A stretch of DNA of 16,867 nucleotides, taken from Pseudomonadota bacterium (GTDB taxonomy: Bacteria; Chloroflexota; UBA6077; JAJPHF01). The stretch is from contig JAJPHF010000082.1 in NCBI GenBank assembly GCA_021325365.1, positions 1 to 16,867 of the forward strand, written 5' to 3'. Position numbers and translations under genes: made by a program. The notes below the pieces were generated by a model that worked only from the letters and a program-made list of their open reading frames with translations, did not search any database and was not told where the DNA came from. This document shows, in pieces, positions 6,330-13,917 of the stretch (the first letter of the stretch is position 1; every line of letters starts with the position of its first letter).

Positions 6330-7517
6330 TCAGGCGCGGGCGGGGGCGGGCTCGGCGGCGGGGAGGGCGCGGCAGGCGGCGGCGGGGAGGCGCAGCGCCA
6401 CGACGGTGTTGGGCGCGAGGGCGAGCGAGGCGCGCGTCTTGACGACTAGCTCGACCTGGGCGGCGGCGATCACCTTGCACAGCGCCGCGTCGCCGAGGAA
6501 GAGGCGAGCCGCCACGCGCGCCGGCACGACCGTCGCGTCGTCCGTGGCCGCGCCGTCCCCGGTGGGATCGGCCGTCGCGGCGGGCGCGGCACTGGCGGGC
6601 ACGACGGGGACGGGTGCCGGGCCGGCGGCTAGCTCGATCTCCTCAGGGCGGATGGCGACGACGACCGCGTCTCCCGGCCCGAGGCCGGGCGTCCGCTGGC
6701 AGCGCAGGTCGCCCATCGCCGTGCGGACCGTCCAGGTGCCGGCGCTGTCCTCGCGGCCGCTGCCGGGGATGAAGTTCATCTGGCCGAGGAAGCCCGCCAC
6801 GAAGCGGGTCGCGGGCTCGCGGTAGACCGCCTCGGGGGCGCCCTGCTGGAGCACGGCGCCGGCGGCCATGACGGCCAGCGTGTCGGCCATCGTCAGCGCT
6901 TCGAGCTGGTCGTGGGTGACGTAGAGGGTGGTGACGCCGAGACGCCGAGTGAGCGCCTTCAGCTCGACGCGCATCTCCTCGCGCAGCTTGGCGTCGAGGT
7001 TGGACAGCGGCTCGTCCATCAGAAGGACGGCCGGCTCCAGCGCGAGCGCGCGCGCTAGCGCGACGCGCTGCTGCTGGCCGCCGGAGAGCTGCGTGACGCC
7101 GCGCCGCTCCAGGCCGTCGAGGTGGACGAGGTTGAGGGCGCGCAGCACCCGCTCGGCCACTTGCGCCTTCGGCACTTTGCGTCGGCCGTGGACGAGGGGG
7201 AGCGCCACGTTGTCGTAGACGGTCAGGTGCGGCCAGATGGCGTAGCTCTGGAAGACCATGCCCACCTCGCGCTCGTCGGGGCCGAGGGCGAGGCGGCGGT
7301 CGCCGGCGTAGACTAGGCGGTCGCCGATCGTGATGCGGCCGCGCTCGGGCCGCTCCAGGCCGGCGACGCAGCGCAGGGTAGTGGTCTTGCCGCAGCCGCT
7401 CGGCCCGAGCAGCACGAAGAACTCGCCCTGACGCACTTCCAGGTCGAGGTCGCGCACGGCCCGCACCTGGCCGTGGCCCGCTACAAAGGTCTTCGCCAGC
7501 CCTTCGATGCGAATCAT
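6330..7517 (-). CDS. ABC transporter ATP-binding protein, MalK/PotA/FbpC-like with TOBE domain
   Basis: This 395-residue ATPase has all nucleotide-binding motifs: Walker A GPSGCGKT (38-45), Q-loop Q90 in VFQSYAIWPHLTV, signature LSGGQQQR (144-151), Walker B LLMDEP (165-170), D-loop SNLD and switch His202 in THDQ. The C-terminal part (about 280-395) fits a TOBE regulatory/OB-fold domain, as in maltose, spermidine and ferric-iron importers. The start at 7517 overlaps the stop of the upstream lipoprotein gene by 4 nt (ATGA), so the two are translationally coupled. The pairing is odd: MalK/PotA-type ATPases seldom go with SsuA-like binding proteins, and no permease follows. A REP cluster begins 12 nt after the stop. 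The substrate is unknown. Confidence 0.92.
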   Translation of the reverse strand: MIRIEGLAKTFVAGHGQVRAVRDLDLEVRQGEFFVLLGPSGCGKTTTLRCVAGLERPERGRITIGDRLVYAGDRRLALGPDEREVGMVFQSYAIWPHLTVYDNVALPLVHGRRKVPKAQVAERVLRALNLVHLDGLERRGVTQLSGGQQQRVALARALALEPAVLLMDEPLSNLDAKLREEMRVELKALTRRLGVTTLYVTHDQLEALTMADTLAVMAAGAVLQQGAPEAVYREPATRFVAGFLGQMNFIPGSGREDSAGTWTVRTAMGDLRCQRTPGLGPGDAVVVAIRPEEIELAAGPAPVPVVPASAAPAATADPTGDGAATDDATVVPARVAARLFLGDAALCKVIAAAQVELVVKTRASLALAPNTVVALRLPAAACRALPAAEPAPARA

Positions 7518-8632
7518 GGCGCCTTGCCGAGGGAGGCGATGAAGCCGCTCTGGTCTAGCTCGCGGATGATCGTGTCGTCGTAGAAGTCGCGCGGGTTGGC
7601 GTCGCGCGCCTGCGGCAGATCGGGCGCCATCAGCTCCAGCGCCGTTTGCATCGCCTCCAGGCGCGGCAGCGGCACCGGCTCGGTGTAGTCGCGGAAGGCG
7701 CGGTAGGACTCGGCCAGGTCGGCGGGCGACTCGGTGTTGGTGTAGCGCGCGAGCACCTGCTGGGAGAGGGCCGGGTCGGCACGGTAGACCTGGATTGCCT
7801 CGACGTAGGCGCGGGCGAAGCGGCGCAGTAGGTCGGGCTTCTCGGCCAGCGCCTTGCGGCTGGTGGCCACGCCGCCGGCGGGATAGGACACGTCGAGGGT
7901 GGTGAGATCGAGCAGCAGCTTCAGGCCGGCGTCGAGCGCGCGCAGGTTGGAGGGCGGACCCATGATGATCGCCTCGACGCGGCCGCTGGCCGCGGCGGCG
8001 ACGCTCTCGGCCGGGCCGCCGGTGGCGAGCACCGTCACCTCGCGGCCGGGCTCCAGGCCCAGGTGGCGCAGGGCGTAGGTCATCCACTGGTCGGTGTAGG
8101 TGCCGCGGGCGCTCACGCCGACGGCGCGGTCGCGCAAGTCCGCGGGGCTGGCGATCTCGGGCCGCGCGAGAAGCTGGAGCACTGGCTTGTTCACGGAGAC
8201 GATGAACCAAACCGTGTCGCCGCCCTGCAAGTTGGCGGCGAACACGCCCGGCCCGGCCGCCTGCACCACGTCTACCTCGCCAGCCATGATGGGCGCGGCG
8301 ACGTTCGGCCCGAGATTCACCAGATCGGCCTTCAGGCCATACTTGGCGTACAGGCCGGCATCCTGCGCGATCCAGACGGGCAGGAACGCCGCGCTGGGGG
8401 CCGCGTAGCCGACGCGAATGGGCAGCGCCTCGGGCGCCGCCGTCGCCCCGGTCGCGGCGGCCGCGCCAGGTGTCCCCGCGGCTGCGGCCGCCGCTTGCGC
8501 CGCCGTCGCGAGCGTCGCGGGGAGCGGCGCGGGCACCCCGCGGCCGCTGGTCGGCGCGCAGGCCGTCGCCGCGAGCCACGCCATCATTACGCCGAGCAGG
8601 CTGAGCGCCTGCTGCCAATCGCCACGGCGCAC
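7514..8632 (-). CDS. ABC transporter substrate-binding lipoprotein (SsuA/NMT1-like)
   Basis: This 372-residue lipoprotein is read from a GTG start at 8632, chosen because GGAGG lies 6 nt upstream and a strong promoter lies at 8703-8675; the open frame further upstream runs through repeat DNA. The signal peptide has a charged start (VRRGDW) and hydrophobic LSLLGVMMAWLAATA ending at lipidation Cys25. An Ala-rich linker (26-60) precedes the binding domain, which opens with LPIRVGYAAPSAAFLPVWIA and includes QDAGLYAKYGL, typical of nitrate/sulfonate/taurine-type binding proteins. The gene overlaps the downstream ATPase by 4 nt, so they should form one importer, but no permease is adjacent. The ligand is unknown. 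It shares architecture with the orphan lipoprotein at 3107-4363, though it is clearly diverged. Confidence 0.88.
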   Translation of the reverse strand: MRRGDWQQALSLLGVMMAWLAATACAPTSGRGVPAPLPATLATAAQAAAAAAGTPGAAAATGATAAPEALPIRVGYAAPSAAFLPVWIAQDAGLYAKYGLKADLVNLGPNVAAPIMAGEVDVVQAAGPGVFAANLQGGDTVWFIVSVNKPVLQLLARPEIASPADLRDRAVGVSARGTYTDQWMTYALRHLGLEPGREVTVLATGGPAESVAAAASGRVEAIIMGPPSNLRALDAGLKLLLDLTTLDVSYPAGGVATSRKALAEKPDLLRRFARAYVEAIQVYRADPALSQQVLARYTNTESPADLAESYRAFRDYTEPVPLPRLEAMQTALELMAPDLPQARDANPRDFYDDTIIRELDQSGFIASLGKAP

Positions 8633-8674
8633 GAGCTGCCTCCAGGTATCGGGTCGAGCCGAGCACGCGGCGGT

Positions 8675-8703
8675 AGTGTAGGCAGTCGGCGCGCGCGTGT
8701 CAA
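8675..8703 (-). promoter_or_regulatory. Sigma-70-type promoter of the lipoprotein-ATPase operon
   Basis: On the minus strand a perfect TTGACA (8703-8698) and TACACT (8680-8675) are separated by exactly 17 nt. The -10 is 42 nt before the GTG start at 8632. It lies just downstream of repeat copy B, so the repeat is upstream of the transcription start. Confidence 0.75.
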
Positions 8704-8753
8704 TGCGAACCGCCACACTGTCGCCCCGGGGTGCGCGCCACGATGTTGCGGCG

Positions 8754-9019
8754 GAGTTTCTCCGAGGAACGGTCAAACGATGCTCCTTTACCGGATGGTT
8801 AACTGCTAGGCCGGGCGCGGGTCTGCGCGTGCTCCTCGGGCGCGGAAGGTCGCATCGTTTGCCCCGTACGATACTCCCCCGGGGCCTGCCGCGGGCCGGG
8901 CCGGCGGGGCGAGGCCCCGGGCCGGGCGCGGGCGGCGGGTGCGGGGGAGGCGTGTACGGCGTAAGATAGGCGACCACGTCGCGCGAGATAGCGGGCGCTC
9001 TCCGGCGCGCCTCGCGGCC
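8754..9019 (-). repeat. Long repeat, copy B (inverted partner at 209-476)
   Basis: Read on the minus strand, this matches copy A from GGCCGCGAG (9019-9011) to AAACTC (8759-8754). Both ends of the match are sharp. Internal pairings AAACGATGC (8860-8852) with GCATCGTTT (8783-8775), and CCGAGGA with TCCTCGG, are retained. A U next to the first stem in copy A (369) is C in copy B, turning a G-U into a G-C pair. The copy points at the lipoprotein gene at 8632, but that gene's own promoter lies between them. Confidence 0.85.
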
Positions 9020-9109
9020 TATCTACTATGAATGCATTGGCGAGGGGCGGGCGTCCGGCTCAGACGGGTGATACACGATGCAGCCGGGCGGTTGGCCGAC
9101 CGGGACGGG

Positions 9110-9145
9110 CCCTCACCCCGGCCCTCTCCCAGGGGGAGAGGGGGA
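9110..9145. repeat. REP-like palindromic unit 3
   Basis: A single inverted unit, CCCTCACCCC then CCCTCTCCC..GGGAGAGGG, matches those at 116-195 and 6162-6317. It lies just outside repeat copy B, mirroring the REP cluster just outside copy A. Confidence 0.75.
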
Positions 9146-9274
9146 GGGATGCGGGAGCCGACGCTCTCAGCACGCCGCCATCGAGTGCGGCCGCAGGATT
9201 CTATAGCCGGTTGCGGTCCGGTATGAAACCCGCCCCCACCTGGCGCCGACCGGTCAGACGCTGTGCCGGGCGCG

Positions 9275-10644
9275 CTAGGGGCCGAGGACGACGAGGGTGT
9301 AGTTGTCGGGGTCGAGGTAGGTGCGGGCGACGCGCTGGACATCGTCGGCGGTGACGGCCGCGATGTGGCCGAGGTATTCATCCAGCGGCTGGTAGTTGCC
9401 GAGGCGATGCCGGTGGACAGGTCCTGCGCTTGATCGATGGAGCGCTCCAGGCCGCGCCGGTCGCTGCCCCGAATGTAGGCTTTGGCGTTGGCCAGCTCGT
9501 CGGGATCGAGCGGGGTATCGCGAACGGCCCGCACTTGATCGAGCATGCCCGCGACCGCATCGTCGACCTTGTCTGGCTCGGCCGCGGCGGCGATCAGCCA
9601 GGTGCCCACGTCGGTCAACTCCCAGTAGCCGGTGTCGACGCGGGTGACGAGCCCCAGGCGGTCGCGCAGGTCGGCGGCGAGCACCTGGCCGCTCGACCCG
9701 AGCGCCGAGGCGAGCACCTGGAGCGCGTAGCGGTCGGGGCTGTCGGTGCCGACCGTGGGCCAGCCGAGGATGATCTGGGCCTGCCTGGCCCCGACCGACA
9801 GCCGCTCCACGCGCAGCTTCGCCGCGGGCCGCGGGGATGGCGTGAACGTGGGCGCCGGGCCGTCGCGCATGTTGGCGAACGCCGCGGCCACCTGCGCCTC
9901 GACCTCCTCGTGGTGGAGGTTGCCGACGGCGGCCACCACGAGGTTGGAGGCGCGGAAGAAGCGGTCGCGGAACGCGAGCAGCGTGTCGCGGCTCACCGTG
10001 CGGACGGTACTGCGGTCGCCGCCCGGCATCTGGTGGGCGGGGTGGTCGGCGAAGACGGTCTTGGCGTAGGTCTCGAAGGCGTAGGCGTTGGGGTTGTTGA
10101 GGCTCCGATTTAGCTCCTCGATCACGACGCGACGCTCCTTCTCCAGGGCGTCGGGGGCGAATACCGAGTTCACCAGGATGTCGGAGAGCGTGTCGAGCAG
10201 CACGTCGAAGGCCGAGTTGGGCACCGTGCCGAAGAAGGTGATGCCCTCCCAGGCCGTCGTGGCGTTCAGCCAGCCGCCGCGCTCGGTGATCGGGTCGTCG
10301 ATGGCGGCGCTGTTCGGGCGGGTGGGCGTGCCCTGGAAGAACATGTGCTCCATGAAGTGGGCGGCGCCGACCGTCGAGGGGTCCTCGTTGCGCGAGCCCC
10401 CGCGCACGTAGATGCTGAGGGCCGCGACTTCCGCATCGGGCCGCTCCTTCGTGACAAGGACAATGCCATTGGGCAGCGTGGCGCGGTAGACGCCAGGCTC
10501 CTCGTCCTGGGCGAGCGCGACAGCCGCCGGGTGGAGCGAGGCGGGGCCTGGTCCGGGCGGCCGCGCGGCCGGCTGCACGAGGGCCATGAGCAGCGCTAGC
10601 GCGAGCGGCAGAGAGCGACGACCGGTGCGCGTGAACGTCCACAT
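9275..10644 (-). CDS. M16 family zinc metallopeptidase, catalytic subunit, with apparent 3' frameshift
   Basis: This secreted M16B (insulinase/processing-peptidase-like) protease would have about 456 residues if one missing base is restored. It starts at ATG 10644 after AAGGAG. A signal peptide (PLALALLMALV) covers about residues 13-23. The zinc motif is H96-F-M-E99-H100, and the third zinc ligand E177 follows at exactly the canonical 76-residue interval. In the C-terminal half R327 is kept, but the Tyr seven residues later is Thr334. Near residue 413 (about 9407-9412) the frame shifts: the natural ending (LGNYQPLDEYLGH to YTLVVLGP, stop 9275-9277) is in another frame, while the original frame runs on into repeat DNA to 9019. 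No slippery heptamer is seen, so this is either mutation or a sequencing/assembly error. It follows its inactive partner by 46 nt. Confidence 0.87.
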
Positions 10645-10690
10645 AGGCGCTCGCTCCTTAGGATGGTCTGGCACGGCCCGGTCCCCCGGC

Positions 10691-12079
10691 CTATTGGTCG
10701 GGGCCGAGAATGACGGTCGTGAGGCGGTCGGGCGTGAGGTAGCGGCGGGCCGCGGCCTGCACGTCGGCAGGGCGGACCTCGCGAATCATCTCCAGAAAAT
10801 ACTCGCGCGGCGGGGCGGTGCCGTACAGCGACTCGCGCCGCACGAGGTCGCCGGCCCGCGCCGAGTCGGTCTCCAGGTCCACGATCTGGCCGTCGACGAA
10901 GTAGGAGATGGCGTGGGCGACCTCGTCGTCGCTGGCAGGCTCATCGACCAGCCGCTCGACCTCGCCGCGGAGCAGGTCGGCTACCTCGTCGGTATTGCCC
11001 GGCTCGGTGCCCGCGTAGGCGAGCAGCACGCCGGCGTCGGGCATCTGGAGGAGGCTGGCGCCGGCGACGTAGGCGAGGCCGCGCTTGTCGCGGATCTCCG
11101 TGTAAAGCCGCTGCCCGCCCCCACCCAGCAGCCCTGAGAGGACCACGAGCGCCGCGCGGTCCGCGGACTCGACGCCGGGAGTCCGCGCGGCCACCGCGAC
11201 GTTGGACTGCTCGCTGCCCGCGGCGCGCGTGACGAGCGGGGGCGGCACCACCCGCGGCAACGGACGGGGCTGCTGGCGCGGGCCGGGCGGCAGCGCCGCG
11301 AAGTATCGCTGGACGCGGGGGAGCACGTCGTCACGGCGCACATCGCCGGCCACGGCGACGATCGTGTTGCCGCCGACGACCTGAGCCGCGCGGTAGCGCA
11401 GGAGATTGTCGTAGGCGAGGCTGCTGATGGTGTCCGGGCTGCCGGCGGGGACGTGGCGCAGGTCGGGCTCGCCGAGCGCGGTCGCATAGGCCACGTCGGA
11501 GAAGAGGCGGGCGGGATTGTCCGCGCGCTCGACCAAGTTCTGCAAGATCAGCGTGCGCTCGGCCTCGAAGCGGTCGCGCGCGAAGGCGGAGTTGAGCAGC
11601 AGGTCGGCGAGCACGTCGAGGGCGACGTCGACGTCCTCGCTGGCCATCTCGGCCGACAGGCTGACCAGCTCCCAGCCGGCGTCGACGTTCAGATCGCCGC
11701 CGCGCGAGGTGATCGCGCCCAACACGTCGCGCCGCGACGGACGCGACGGCGTGCCGTCGAGGAAGAGCTGCGACATGAACTGCGCCGCGCCGGCCGCGTC
11801 GTCCGGCTCGTAGCGCGCGCCCGCGAGCACGCCCACGTTCACAGCCACCAGGCCGCTGCCGGGGCGCTCCTCCACGAGCAGCGTGAGGCCGCCTGGGAGC
11901 ACGTCGCGGCTAAAGCTGGCGGCGCCGCCCTTCAGGCCGGCCTGAGCAGCCACGCGGGGCGGCGGGCCGACGCCGAGGCCGAGGGCGAGCGCCAACAGGA
12001 GCGCGGGGAGCGCCGTCCCGAGCGAGAGCGCGCGGCGGAGTCGTCCCATCGAGAGCCGCCGCGGTGGTCGCGCCAGCAT
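10691..12079 (-). CDS. M16 family peptidase homologue, non-catalytic subunit
   Basis: This 462-residue M16B protein has a signal peptide (hydrophobic TALPALLLALALGLGV, about 22-37). The zinc motif is lost: the HXXEH position reads Q100-F-M-S-Q104, and the third-ligand position is N181, so it cannot bind zinc or hydrolyse peptides alone. It does keep the substrate-side pair R330 and Y337 in EIRDKRGLAY, which the neighbouring HXXEH subunit has half lost. This complementarity is that of heterodimeric M16B enzymes such as mitochondrial processing peptidase and the Sphingomonas SPH2681/SPH2682 pair. It is the first gene of a two-gene operon. The ATG at 12079 follows GGAGG by only 4 nt; an internal ATG at residue 11 has no ribosome-binding site. 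Its location is probably extracytoplasmic. Confidence 0.9.
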   Translation of the reverse strand: MLARPPRRLSMGRLRRALSLGTALPALLLALALGLGVGPPPRVAAQAGLKGGAASFSRDVLPGGLTLLVEERPGSGLVAVNVGVLAGARYEPDDAAGAAQFMSQLFLDGTPSRPSRRDVLGAITSRGGDLNVDAGWELVSLSAEMASEDVDVALDVLADLLLNSAFARDRFEAERTLILQNLVERADNPARLFSDVAYATALGEPDLRHVPAGSPDTISSLAYDNLLRYRAAQVVGGNTIVAVAGDVRRDDVLPRVQRYFAALPPGPRQQPRPLPRVVPPPLVTRAAGSEQSNVAVAARTPGVESADRAALVVLSGLLGGGGQRLYTEIRDKRGLAYVAGASLLQMPDAGVLLAYAGTEPGNTDEVADLLRGEVERLVDEPASDDEVAHAISYFVDGQIVDLETDSARAGDLVRRESLYGTAPPREYFLEMIREVRPADVQAAARRYLTPDRLTTVILGPDQ

Positions 12080-12258
12080 GCCGCCTCCACTACGTCGTGA
12101 TCCTGATCTGTGGTCGCAGGGTCGCGCACGGAGCCACCGTGGGACGAGACGCGAGGGACGGGGGCCGCCAGTGGCGCGGGGCCGCCGGTCCGGGGTGCGC
12201 GTCGCTAGAGCCTACCACACGATGGCCTGGCGTGCAGGAATAGCTCGTCGCCGAGTGC

Positions 12259-12264
12259 TATAAC
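12259..12264 (+). promoter_or_regulatory. Possible -10 element for the SDR gene
   Basis: TATAAC lies about 84 nt before the SDR start in a GC-rich divergent intergenic region. Its context GTGCTATAACTGC resembles GTACTATAATTGC ahead of the UbiD gene (16118-16130). No clear -35 is visible. Confidence 0.35.
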
Positions 12265-12347
12265 TGCGCGGCGGGGGCCTCGCGGGGCGCGGCGGCACGG
12301 GAAGGACGCGGCTGGCCCAGGGCAGCGAGCGGGGCCGGGGAGGGCGC

Positions 12348-13124
12348 ATGCGCGAGCCGATTGGCGACCAGTTGCTCCGGGGGAAGGTGGCGATCGTGAC
12401 GGGCGCGGGTGGCGACATCGGCCGCGCCATCTGCGTGCGCTACGCGCAGGAGGGCGCGCGCGTCGTGGTCGCGGAGCTGAAGCAGGACCTGGCCGACCAG
12501 ACCGCGGCCGCCGTGCGCGAGGCGGGCGGGGACGCGCTGGCGCTGGCGACGGACGTGAGCAAGTGGCTCGACGCCGAGTCGATGGCACGCCAGACCTTCG
12601 AGGAAGTGGGGCGGATCGACGTGCTGGTGAACTGCGCCGCGATGTTCGGCAACATCCAGCGGAAGCCGTTCGACCAGATTCCCGAGGAGGAGTGGGATGC
12701 CGTCATGGCGGTGAACCTGCGCGGGATGTGGCTGTGCTGCAAGGCAGTGTTTCCCTACATGCGCCAGCAGGGCAGCGGCAGCATCATCAACATCTCGTCG
12801 GGGACGGCCTTCTGGGGCGCGCCGCAGTTCCTGCACTACGTCACGTCGAAGGCTGGGGTGATCGGCCTGACGCGGGCGCTGGCGCGCGAGGTGGGCGAGC
12901 ACGGGATCCGGGTGAACGCCATCGCGCCCGGGCTCACGGCGACGAGCGCGGCGCTGGCGACGACGACGCGCGAGTACATGGAGCAGCGCGCGCAGGCCGG
13001 GCCGATCAAGCGGACGCAGGTGCCCGCGGACCTGGTGGGGGCCTTCGTGTACCTGGCCTCGGACCGGAGCGCGTTCGTCAGCGGCCAAACGCTGGTCGTG
13101 GACGGCGGCCGAGCGATGTGGTAG
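12348..13124 (+). CDS. SDR family NAD(P)-dependent oxidoreductase
   Basis: This 258-residue classical short-chain dehydrogenase/reductase has the cofactor motif TGAGGDIG (18-25), D69 of the adenine-binding DV, NCAA (95-98, the NNAG-equivalent), structural N123, and the catalytic set S151, Y164 and K168 (YVTSK). The C-terminal SGQTLVVDGGRAMW is the usual family ending. An acidic residue (E43) after the second strand suggests preference for NAD(H). The ATG at 12348 is preceded by GGGGAGGG. The 3' end abuts the convergent ATPase gene: the two stop codons form the palindrome TAGCTA at 13122-13127 with no space between. The substrate is unknown; annotation as 3-oxoacyl-ACP or glucose dehydrogenase would be over-specific. 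Confidence 0.93.
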   Translation: MREPIGDQLLRGKVAIVTGAGGDIGRAICVRYAQEGARVVVAELKQDLADQTAAAVREAGGDALALATDVSKWLDAESMARQTFEEVGRIDVLVNCAAMFGNIQRKPFDQIPEEEWDAVMAVNLRGMWLCCKAVFPYMRQQGSGSIINISSGTAFWGAPQFLHYVTSKAGVIGLTRALAREVGEHGIRVNAIAPGLTATSAALATTTREYMEQRAQAGPIKRTQVPADLVGAFVYLASDRSAFVSGQTLVVDGGRAMW

Positions 13125-13913
13125 CTACGACTCGCCGGCCATGACGCTGGCGCGGACCTCTTCCTCGATCAGCTTCCACACCTGATCGACGTAGCCGATG
13201 AACTCGGGCGTGCGCTTGATCTCCAGGCTGCGCGGCCGCTGGAAGGGCACGCGGATGGCAGTCTTCACGCGGCCGGGGCGCACGGTGAAGACGAACACGC
13301 GGTCGGCCAGGTAGATCGCCTCGTCGATCTGGTGCGTGATGAAGATCACCGTCTTCTGGTAGCCGCGCCAGATGCGGAGCAACTCCTGCTGCATGATCTC
13401 GCGCGTCTGCGCGTCGAGCGCGGCGAACGGCTCGTCCATCAGCAGCAGCTCGGGGTTGACGGTGAGGGCGCGGGCGAGATTGGCGCGCTGGCGCATGCCG
13501 CCCGACAGCTCGTGGGGATAGTTCTTCTCGAAGCCGGACAGGCCGACGAGCTTGATGTACTCCATCGCGCGCTCGACGGAGGCCTTGCGCGGCTTGCCCT
13601 GCACCTCGAGCCCGAACACCACGTTGTCGAGGACGGTGCGCCAGGGGAACAGCGAGTCGCTCTGGAAGACGAAGCCGCGATCGGGGCCGGGGCGGGTGAC
13701 CTCGCGGCCGTCAAGGAGGATCTCGCCACTCGTCTGGTCGATCAGGCCGTCGAGGATGCGGAGGAACGTGGTCTTGCCGCAACCGCTGGCGCCGACGATG
13801 CAGATGAACTCACCCTCCTCGATCTGGAGGCTGATGTCTCGCAAGGCCTCGACCTCGCCGCCGGTCGCCTTGATGAACGTCTTGGACAGGCCGCGCGTTT
13901 CCAGCTTGGGCAT
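13125..13913 (-). CDS. ABC transporter ATP-binding protein, SsuB/TauB-like
   Basis: This 262-residue ATPase of the nitrate/sulfonate/taurine importer class has Walker A GASGCGKT (41-48), Q-loop Q84 in FVFQSDSLFPW, signature LSGGM (136-140) with MRQR, Walker B LLLMDEP (156-162), and switch His194 in THQIDEA. There is no C-terminal regulatory domain, as usual for SsuB/TauB. The start at 13913 lies 4 nt after the permease stop, so the two are one operon and probably translationally coupled. No binding-protein gene is in the operon; the two SsuA-like lipoproteins at 3107-4363 and 7514-8632 are candidate partners. Substrate is unknown. Confidence 0.93.
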   Translation of the reverse strand: MPKLETRGLSKTFIKATGGEVEALRDISLQIEEGEFICIVGASGCGKTTFLRILDGLIDQTSGEILLDGREVTRPGPDRGFVFQSDSLFPWRTVLDNVVFGLEVQGKPRKASVERAMEYIKLVGLSGFEKNYPHELSGGMRQRANLARALTVNPELLLMDEPFAALDAQTREIMQQELLRIWRGYQKTVIFITHQIDEAIYLADRVFVFTVRPGRVKTAIRVPFQRPRSLEIKRTPEFIGYVDQVWKLIEEEVRASVMAGES

Positions 13914-13917
13914 CCCA

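Larger units (their letters stand above)
8633..9274. other. Gene-free region, about 640 nt, between lipoprotein and M16 peptidase genes
   Basis: The region contains the promoter of the lipoprotein gene (8675-8703), copy B of the long repeat (8754-9019) and one REP-like unit (9110-9145). I see no gene. A minus-strand open frame that runs out of the M16 gene to about 9019 is the result of the frameshift near 9407. Positions 9146-9274 hold nothing I recognise. Confidence 0.7.

Noticed and set aside
13122..13127. TAGCTA shared by the convergent stops of the SDR and ATPase genes
   Set aside because: Neat but expected occasionally when convergent genes abut; no evidence of function.
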